Assembly: GCA_025458865.1 (NCBI GenBank)
Contig: JALORP010000024.1
Location: forward strand, 1 to 53,698
Direction: 5' to 3'
DNA length: 53,698 bases
Source of the DNA: Steroidobacteraceae bacterium
Lineage (GTDB): Bacteria; Pseudomonadota; Gammaproteobacteria; Steroidobacterales; Steroidobacteraceae
Made by a program: the position numbers and the translations under genes. A model generated the notes under the pieces. That model had not been told where the DNA came from and searched no databases. It was given only the letters and a program-made list of their open reading frames with translations. Below, piece after piece: positions 48,444-53,698 of this stretch. Within the stretch, counting starts at the first letter, position 1, and each line of letters starts with the position of its first letter.

Positions 48444-49739
48444 ATGCGTCCATCGCCTGCGGAGGCTCCGCAGATGGTCCGGACGCTCTACAACGCCGCG
48501 CGTGCCGTCGCGGTCATGGATCGGCACCACCTCGACGGTCTCGTCGCGGCGCAGGAAGTGAACGTCTACTACGCCTCGGGCTACTGGGGCGTGCTCATGG
48601 GTTCGGGGCGCAGCCACTCCTACTTCGCCGTTCTTCCGCGCGGCGGCCGCGAGCCCCCCGGGCTCGTGATGGGCAGCTTCGAGTGGCGCCGCCTGGTCAC
48701 CGAGGGCGGGACCTGGATCCCGAACCTCGTCGGCTACACCGCGCCGGTGGACGCCGACCACGCGACGCAGGGTCCCGAGGGCCCCGAGGTCGGCGCGCCG
48801 CGAATGCCGCGCGCCCACCCTTACCAGGGCTGGCCGGTCCGCGAGGGCGCGAAGCTCACTCCCGGCGAGCGGGCGTGGATAGAGGTGCAGGACCGGCTGC
48901 GCGGCCAGGAGGCCGCTTCGGCGGTATGGGCGCTGGCACGCGCAGTCCGCGAGGCGGGGCTGGAGCACCGCGTGATCGGCGTGGACGACCCGCGGATCGC
49001 ATCCTGGCTCACGGCCGCCGGTGTTCGCGCGAAGTTCGTGCCGGCCGAGCACGTGTTCCGCGAGATCCGCCGGGTCAAGACGCCGGCGGAGATCGAGCTG
49101 CTCGCGACCGCGGCGCGCATCAACGAGGAGGCCTGCCTGGAGGCGAGCCGCGCGCTGCGCGACGACATCTCCTGGGACGAGATCGAGAACGCCTACATGG
49201 CGGCGATGGCCCGGCGGGGCGGCCGCGGCGTGTACCTCGTCGGCGGCTCGGGCGGGCTGCCAGCGCCCACGCCGCGCCGCGGCGAGCCGGTGATGGTGGA
49301 TGCCTTCGGCCACTACCAGCGCTACCATGGCGATTTCGGGCGCAGCATGGTGCTGGGCGAGCCCGACGAGGAACTCGTCGCGCGCAGCCGCGCGATGCAG
49401 GCCGGCTGGAGCGAGGTGCTGGAATCCGTCCGGCCGGGCCTTCGCTACCGCGAGCTTGCACTGCGCACCGTGAACGCGATCCAGCGCGCGGGCTTCCCGG
49501 AATTCTGCCTCGCGGTGCCGCACAGCCTGGGGCTCGAGCACACCGACGACCCGGCGGTGATGACCCGCGACGGACTGGACTACGGCGACCCCGTGCTCGA
49601 GGAGAACATGGTCATCAACGTGGACCTGCCGTTCATCGAGATCGGCTGGGGCTCCATGCACCTCGAGGACACGCTGCTCGTCACCGCCGACGGCTGCCGG
49701 CCGCTGACGTCCATGCAGATGGACGTGCTGGTGCGCTGA
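48444..49739 (+). CDS. M24-family metallopeptidase (Xaa-Pro dipeptidase/creatinase-like)
   Basis: 431 residues. A creatinase-like N-terminal domain (~15-200, with LVAAQEVNVYYASGYWG) precedes a pita-bread domain (~210-431). The five dimetal ligands appear: Asp in VMVDAFGHYQ and HGDFGRSM, His in AVPHSLGLEH, Glu in VLEENMVINVD and in MHLEDTLLV. It would cleave Xaa-Pro dipeptides or a related amide. A second ATG 10 codons later is possible. It is followed by a pair of hairpin repeats rather than by another gene. Confidence 0.88.
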   Translation: MRPSPAEAPQMVRTLYNAARAVAVMDRHHLDGLVAAQEVNVYYASGYWGVLMGSGRSHSYFAVLPRGGREPPGLVMGSFEWRRLVTEGGTWIPNLVGYTAPVDADHATQGPEGPEVGAPRMPRAHPYQGWPVREGAKLTPGERAWIEVQDRLRGQEAASAVWALARAVREAGLEHRVIGVDDPRIASWLTAAGVRAKFVPAEHVFREIRRVKTPAEIELLATAARINEEACLEASRALRDDISWDEIENAYMAAMARRGGRGVYLVGGSGGLPAPTPRRGEPVMVDAFGHYQRYHGDFGRSMVLGEPDEELVARSRAMQAGWSEVLESVRPGLRYRELALRTVNAIQRAGFPEFCLAVPHSLGLEHTDDPAVMTRDGLDYGDPVLEENMVINVDLPFIEIGWGSMHLEDTLLVTADGCRPLTSMQMDVLVR

Positions 49740-49789
49740 CCCGCTACCGAAACCCGGACTGTGCCGCGCGCGGGCGGGATCCGGAAGTG

Positions 49790-49926
49790 GTGCCTGCGCC
49801 GCGACCGGGATCCGGCGGCTGAGCCCGCGCTGCGGCCGGGATCCGGCCGGGGGGCGCCGCGCTCTGCGCGGCATCCCCCACGGCCACCTCGGCCGCAGCG
49901 CGAAGCGTTGCGGTAGCATCGGCGGT
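49790..49926 (+). repeat. Dispersed hairpin repeat, copy B
   Basis: Begins with GTGCCTGCGCCGCGACCGGG and continues through a GATCCGGCCGGGG shoulder. It then forms a G-run/C-run hairpin (GGGGGGCGCC ... CATCCCCC) and ends with GGCCACCTCGG, as in copies C and D. A fragment of the same element precedes it. It sits downstream of the M24 peptidase, in a 345-nt gap that holds only these repeats. Confidence 0.75.
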
Positions 49927-50080
49927 GCCGAATCAGGCGCTGCCTCAAGCGCGCGCCGGCGAGGTGGCCAGTGGCCCCCCGCAGCGAGCGAGTTTTCTTC
50001 CCGAGCGAGCGAAGTGGGGGCCCGGCCGGATCCCGCCGGCGCGCTAGGCACAATCCGGATCCCGGTCGCGGCGCAGGCTC
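49927..50080 (-). repeat. Dispersed hairpin repeat, copy C (inverted to copy B)
   Basis: Read on the minus strand it begins with GCGCCGCGACCGGGATCCGG and passes through GGCCGGGCCCCC, a GCTCGC-rich hairpin, and GGCCACCTCGCC. It ends at CGCCTGATTCGG. It is the closest relative of the copy at the window end. Its position between a convergent gene pair is typical of REP/BIME-like elements. Confidence 0.8.
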
Positions 50081-50084
50081 AGCC

Positions 50085-51398
50085 TCAGTTGGTCGCCGGC
50101 TCCGACGACTTGGCGGGCGCAACGTGCTGCACGAGCAGCTTGTCGATGCGCCTGCCGTCCATGTCCACCACCTCGAAGCGCAGATCCTTCCAGACGAAGG
50201 ACTCCGCCGTGGCAGGCAGCCGCCCGAGCTGCGCCAGCACGAAGCCGGCGACCGTCGTGTAGTCGTCGCCAGAGGCCATGTCGTCCCGCTCGAGCAGGCG
50301 CTCCGCCTCGTCGATGGGCAGCCGCCCGTCGAGCAACCACGACTGGTCGTCGCGCCGCACCGCCTCCGGCGCTTCGAGCCCGCCCGACTCCGGCAGCTCG
50401 CCGGCGATCGCCTTCAGCACGTCGGCCGGGGTCACGACGCCCTCGATCGAGCCATGCTCGTCCACGACGATGGCGATCTGCAGCGCGGCCTCGCGGAAGA
50501 GCTCGAGCAGGCGCAGCACGGTCGTCGTCTCCTGCACGACCAGCGGCGCCGCGACGCGCTGCGAGAGTTCCACACCGGCGTCCGCGTGCAGCCAGTCGAT
50601 GACATCGGTCGCGCGCGCCACGCCGACCAGTTCGTCGAGCTCACCCCGGCAGACCAGGTAGCGCGAATGGCCGCTCGCCTGGACCAGGCGCCCCAGCGCC
50701 TCGCGGGAGTCGTCGAGGTCAAGCCACACGACGTCGCCGCGCGGAACCATCACGCTGCGCACGGTGCGGTCGGCGAGGCGGAGCACGCCCTCGATCATGC
50801 GGTGCTCCTGCTGGTGGAACACGCCGGTGCGGGTGCCCTCCGCGATCATCGCGCGGATCTCGTCCTCGGTGATCGCGGCCCGCTCCGTGCGATTGAGGCG
50901 CAACAGCCCGAGCAGCACCTCCGTCGAGCGCTGCAGCAGCCACACCAGCGGCGCGCTGGCCCAGGCCACGCCCTCGAGCACCGGGGCCAGCAGCGTCGCC
51001 GTGCCCTCGGGGTGCGTCATCGCCCAGCGTTTCGGCACCAGCTCGCCGAGAACGACGGAGAGGTAGGTCACCCCGATCACCACCATGACGTAGGCGCCCG
51101 TCTCGGCCCAGGGCGCGATGAGCGTCCACTGCGCCAGCCAGCCGCCCAGCGGTTCGGCGAAGGTGACGCCGCTGTACACGCCGGCCAGTACGCCGATCAG
51201 AGTGATGCCGATCTGCACCGACGACAGGAAGCGGGTCGGGTCGTCGACCAGCCTGAGCGCCGCGCGCGCGCCGCGGCTGCCCTCCTCGGCGAGCTGCTCG
51301 AGGCGCGTCCGGCGCGAGGAAACGACCGCGAGCTCGGCCATGGCGAACAGGCCGTTGATCGCGATCAGCAGGAGCAGGATGAGTACGTGGACGAGCAT
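50085..51398 (-). CDS. CNNM/CBS-domain membrane protein (TlyC/CorC-type)
   Basis: 437 residues. The N-terminal DUF21/CNNM domain (1-190) has four membrane helices and FAMAELAVVSSRRTRLEQLA. A CBS pair follows (~200-330) with VMVPRGDVVWLDLDD and EHGSIEGVVTPADVL. A CorC_HlyC domain comes last (~350-430) with FVWKDLRFEVVDMDGRRIDKL. Members of this family are implicated in Mg2+/Co2+ efflux; older hemolysin names are misleading. It stands alone, convergent with repeat copies B and C and 45 nt downstream of acr3. Confidence 0.9.
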   Translation of the reverse strand: MLVHVLILLLLIAINGLFAMAELAVVSSRRTRLEQLAEEGSRGARAALRLVDDPTRFLSSVQIGITLIGVLAGVYSGVTFAEPLGGWLAQWTLIAPWAETGAYVMVVIGVTYLSVVLGELVPKRWAMTHPEGTATLLAPVLEGVAWASAPLVWLLQRSTEVLLGLLRLNRTERAAITEDEIRAMIAEGTRTGVFHQQEHRMIEGVLRLADRTVRSVMVPRGDVVWLDLDDSREALGRLVQASGHSRYLVCRGELDELVGVARATDVIDWLHADAGVELSQRVAAPLVVQETTTVLRLLELFREAALQIAIVVDEHGSIEGVVTPADVLKAIAGELPESGGLEAPEAVRRDDQSWLLDGRLPIDEAERLLERDDMASGDDYTTVAGFVLAQLGRLPATAESFVWKDLRFEVVDMDGRRIDKLLVQHVAPAKSSEPATN

Positions 51399-51442
51399 GA
51401 TTGCGGGCCGCGGGCGCCCGCAATGATTCTAGCAGAGCGCCC

Positions 51443-52531
51443 TCAGCGCCCGTCCCCGGCGGCCGCCGGAGCCTCGTACCAGCCCCGGGTCGCATTGACG
51501 ACCCGCACCACCAGCAGCATGATCGGCACCTCGATCAGGACGCCCACCACCGTGGCGAGCGCCGCGCCGGAATTGATGCCGAACAGGCTGATGGCCGCCG
51601 CGACGGCCAGCTCGAAGAAGTTTGACGCACCGATCAGCGCCGAGGGGCCGGCGACGCAGTGCGCCACGCGGAGCTTGCGGTCGAGGAGATAGGCCAGCGA
51701 GGACGTGAACAGCACCTGGATCAGGATCGGGACCGCCAGCAGCGCGATGACGAGCGGCTGCGCGAGGATCGCCTCGCCCTGGAAGGCGAACAGCAGCACG
51801 AGCGTCAGCAGCAGGGCGATGATGGACATCGGGCCGATCCGCGAAACCGCGCGCTGGTAGGCGGCCTCGCCGCGGCGCAGCAGCCAGCCGCGCCAGGCCT
51901 GCGCGATCGCGAGCGGGATCACGATGTACATCACCACCGAGATCAGCAGCGTGTCCCAGGGCACGTGGATGGCCGACACGCCGAGGAGCAGCGCCACCAG
52001 CGGCGCGAAGGCGAACACCATGATCACGTCGTTCAGCGCGACCTGGGATAGCGTGTAGTTGGCGTCGCCGCGGCAGAGGTTGCTCCACACGAACACCATG
52101 GCCGTGCACGGCGCGGCGGCGAGCAGGATGAGCCCGGCGACGTAGCTGTCCAGCTGGTCCGCGGGGAGCCAGTCCGCGAACAGCCCCCGGATGAAGATCC
52201 AGGCGAGCAGCGCCATGGAAAAGGGCTTCACGGCCCAGTTCACGAACAGCGTCACGCCGATGCCGCGCGCGTGCTGGCGGACCTCGTGCAGGCGCGCGAA
52301 GTCCACCTTCATGAGCATCGGGATGATCATCACCCAGACGAGCACCCCGACCGGGATGTTCACCCGCGCGACCTCGAGCGACGCGACGGTCTCCACGAGG
52401 CCCGGGACGAAGCGCCCCACGGCGATGCCGGCGACGATGCACGCCGCGACCCACAGCGTCAGGTAGCGCTCGAAGAAGCCGAGCTCGGCACCCTGGGCCT
52501 GCTTCGCCACCGTCTCGCACTGCACGCTCAT
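51443..52531 (-). CDS. acr3: Arsenite efflux transporter ACR3
   Basis: 362 residues from ATG MSVQCET; the longer frame is a shadow of arsC. Ten membrane helices. The arsenite-binding Cys lies in LLAAAPCTAMVFVWSNLCRG. FFELAVAAAISLFGINSGAA matches helix 9 of ACR3. It exports As(III) using the proton motive force. The gene is 12 nt after arsC and is the last of the ars operon. The separate family name arsB is also used for this role, but the sequence is ACR3. Confidence 0.93.
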   Translation of the reverse strand: MSVQCETVAKQAQGAELGFFERYLTLWVAACIVAGIAVGRFVPGLVETVASLEVARVNIPVGVLVWVMIIPMLMKVDFARLHEVRQHARGIGVTLFVNWAVKPFSMALLAWIFIRGLFADWLPADQLDSYVAGLILLAAAPCTAMVFVWSNLCRGDANYTLSQVALNDVIMVFAFAPLVALLLGVSAIHVPWDTLLISVVMYIVIPLAIAQAWRGWLLRRGEAAYQRAVSRIGPMSIIALLLTLVLLFAFQGEAILAQPLVIALLAVPILIQVLFTSSLAYLLDRKLRVAHCVAGPSALIGASNFFELAVAAAISLFGINSGAALATVVGVLIEVPIMLLVVRVVNATRGWYEAPAAAGDGR

Positions 52532-52544
52532 GCGGCTCGCCCCT

Positions 52545-53072
52545 TCAGGCCTCGCCGGCGGGCAGGCTGCGGCCGATGTCATCCAGCGCGGACTGGAGCT
52601 TGATCCGGTCGAGCGAGGCGACCGGCAGGCTGGTGAAGGCCTTGATGCGGTGCTCCAGCGCATTGAAGGCAGCACGGAAGGCGATGGCCTTCTCGACGTC
52701 GCTGTCCTCCACCGCCGCGGGGTCCGGAACACCCCAGTGCGCGGTCATCGGCTGCCCCGGCCAGATCGGGCAGACCTCGCCGGCGGCGTTGTCGCAGACG
52801 GTGAACACGAAGTCGAGCGGCGGCGCGCCCGGCGCCGCGAACTCGTCCCAGCTCTTGCTGCGCGCGCCGGTCGTGTCCATGCCCATGCGGCGCAGGAGGT
52901 CCAGCGCGAACGGATTGACGCGGCCGGTCGGGAAGCTGCCGGCGCTGAATGCCCGGAACTTGCCGCGCCCCCAGTGGTTGAGCAGCGTCTCGGCGAGGAT
53001 GCTGCGCGCCGAGTTGCCGGTGCACAGGAACAAAACGTTGTAGGGACGCGAAGCGGCCGATTCGGTGGTCAT
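52545..53072 (-). CDS. arsC: Arsenate reductase, LMW-phosphatase (thioredoxin-coupled) type
   Basis: 175 residues from ATG MTTESAA. The CX5R loop is LCTGNSARS with Cys17 and Arg23. Two further Cys (VCDNAAGEVCPIWP) match the Cys82/Cys89 relay of thioredoxin-coupled arsenate reductases. It reduces As(V) to As(III) for export by ACR3. It lies 19 nt after arsR and 12 nt before acr3 on the same strand. Confidence 0.93.
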   Translation of the reverse strand: MTTESAASRPYNVLFLCTGNSARSILAETLLNHWGRGKFRAFSAGSFPTGRVNPFALDLLRRMGMDTTGARSKSWDEFAAPGAPPLDFVFTVCDNAAGEVCPIWPGQPMTAHWGVPDPAAVEDSDVEKAIAFRAAFNALEHRIKAFTSLPVASLDRIKLQSALDDIGRSLPAGEA

Positions 53073-53091
53073 GTCTGAACTCCGTCCAGGA

Positions 53092-53448
53092 TCAGGATCG
53101 CGCGCGGCGACGGGCGGGAGCCGAAGGCGGGGAACAGGGCGCGTGCCGCGCCGGGGCGCAGTCGGCGCCCTGGCAGCAGTTCTCGGTGAGGAAGCCCAGC
53201 AGCCGGTCCATCGCGTCGAACCGCGCCGAGTAGTAGACGAACCGCCCCTCCTGCCGGGAGCGCACGAGGCCCGCCTCGGACAGCGAGCGCAGGTGGAACG
53301 AGAGCGCCGGCGGCGACACGCCGAGCGCGGCCGCGATCTCGCCGGCCGGCAGGCCCTCGTCGCCGGCCTGGACGAGGCGGCGGAATGCATCGAGCCGGGA
53401 GGGCTGGGCGAGGGCGGCAAGCGCGCGGACGGCGGCGTCGCGGTTCAT
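53092..53448 (-). CDS. arsR: ArsR-family arsenic-responsive repressor
   Basis: 118 residues. Winged-helix DNA-binding region AALGVSPPALSFHLRSLSEA and wing SRQEGRFVYYSA. The Cys set ENCCQGADC (C91, C92, C97) at the C-terminus resembles the As(III) site of Acidithiobacillus-type ArsR rather than the classical ELCVCDL site in the recognition helix. A further Cys105 follows. Binding of As(III) should release the operator and induce arsC-acr3. Confidence 0.92.
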   Translation of the reverse strand: MNRDAAVRALAALAQPSRLDAFRRLVQAGDEGLPAGEIAAALGVSPPALSFHLRSLSEAGLVRSRQEGRFVYYSARFDAMDRLLGFLTENCCQGADCAPARHAPCSPPSAPARRRARS

Positions 53449-53449
53449 G

Positions 53450-53475
53450 GTTCAATATTTAATTAAACGTTGAAC
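53450..53475 (-). promoter_or_regulatory. ArsR operator: inverted repeat overlapping the arsR promoter
   Basis: GTTCAA and TTGAAC are separated by 14 nt, immediately upstream of arsR in an AT-rich patch (TTTAATTAAA) unusual for this DNA. ArsR dimers of this type bind such repeats. It should control arsR-arsC-acr3. Confidence 0.75.
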
Positions 53476-53521
53476 TGCAATGCAAGCTTTCGTGCCTGGC
53501 GCGCGACCGGATTTATGACTT

Positions 53522-53698
53522 GTGCCTGCGCCGCGATCGGGACGGGAATCGGGATCAGCACAGTGCCTCCCGCGCGGGCGGGATCCGGCCGGGCCCCCGC
53601 GTCGCTCGCGCGGAACAACGCGCTCGCTCTGGGGGGCCTCCGGCCACCTCGCCCGCGCGCGCGTGATGTGACGCCTGATTTGGCGCTGCCCGATTCGG
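53522..53698 (+). repeat. Dispersed hairpin repeat, copy D (at window end)
   Basis: Starts with GTGCCTGCGCCGCGATCGGG, has GGCGGGATCCGGCCGGGC and a GGGCCCCC...GGGGGGCC hairpin, then GGCCACCTCGCCCGCGCGCG and CGCCTGATTTGG. It aligns over nearly its full length with the reverse complement of copy C. No gene is visible between it and arsR. Confidence 0.8.

Noticed and set aside
1-53698. tRNA, rRNA, insertion sequence, integrase or phage genes
   Set aside because: No cloverleaf-like sequence, transposase or integrase motif was recognised on either strand.

Overview
The window is 53.7 kb of very GC-rich DNA (third codon positions are almost all G or C). It looks like a chromosome segment of a Pseudomonadota bacterium, most likely a gammaproteobacterium. 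Supporting evidence is family content: a PA0069-type radical SAM protein, HDOD and PAS-GGDEF-EAL regulators, a QseBC/PmrAB-like two-component system, E. coli-type aspartate-semialdehyde dehydrogenase, thermostable-hemolysin family, MrpABCDEFG, and a canonical CTG-N10-CAG SOS box. No tRNA, rRNA, insertion sequence, phage gene or CRISPR array was seen. The genus cannot be named from the sequence alone.

Layout. 0.2-8.4 kb: homocysteine synthase (metY), a membrane PAS-GGDEF-EAL protein, an HDOD protein, then a VanZ-like / small membrane protein / cyclopropane-fatty-acid-synthase-like group. 8.4-23.3 kb: a TPR protein with a TonB-like C-terminus, facing a tightly packed minus-strand operon of about ten or eleven genes. 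In transcription order these are two or three lipoproteins, a membrane Ser/Thr kinase, a PEGA-repeat/SUMF1-domain protein, a small Pro/Ala-rich exported protein, an ExbB/TolQ/MotA-type proton channel, an Hsp70/actin-like protein with an FHA domain, two paralogous vWA proteins whose single N-terminal helix resembles ExbD/TolR, and a final lipoprotein. I know of no characterised system with this composition. It reads as a proton-motive-force-driven, phospho-signalling envelope complex and is the strongest candidate here for an undescribed system.

23.3-34.5 kb: an SOS-box-controlled radical SAM repair-type enzyme with a probable leaderless transcript, a small Cys/Arg-rich protein, an MFS exporter, asd, a DASS-type anion/dicarboxylate transporter, an NSS-type sodium symporter, MOSC and DUF3429 proteins, histidine ammonia-lyase and a sensor kinase. 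34.5-38.8 kb: the response regulator and a four-gene operon (thermostable-hemolysin/GNAT-like, AMP-dependent ligase, haem-oxygenase-like diiron oxidase, SDR) that looks like a small acyl-derived metabolite pathway. A PmrA/QseB-like box lies upstream of it.

39.1-44.6 kb: a complete mrpABCDEFG Na+/H+ antiporter operon in which every gene overlaps the next by 4 nt. 44.7-49.7 kb: a PGPGW membrane protein, an Ala-rich unknown, a cytochrome b561-type protein, an alpha/beta hydrolase and an M24 peptidase. 50.1-53.5 kb: a CNNM/CBS transporter-like protein and an arsR-arsC-acr3 arsenic operon with an inverted-repeat operator. A dispersed, hairpin-forming intergenic repeat of about 150-170 bp occurs at both window ends and twice, head to head, near 49.8-50.1 kb.

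Most other long open frames are antisense or out-of-frame shadows produced by the high GC content. Functional assignments below rest on motif recognition by eye, not on database searches.
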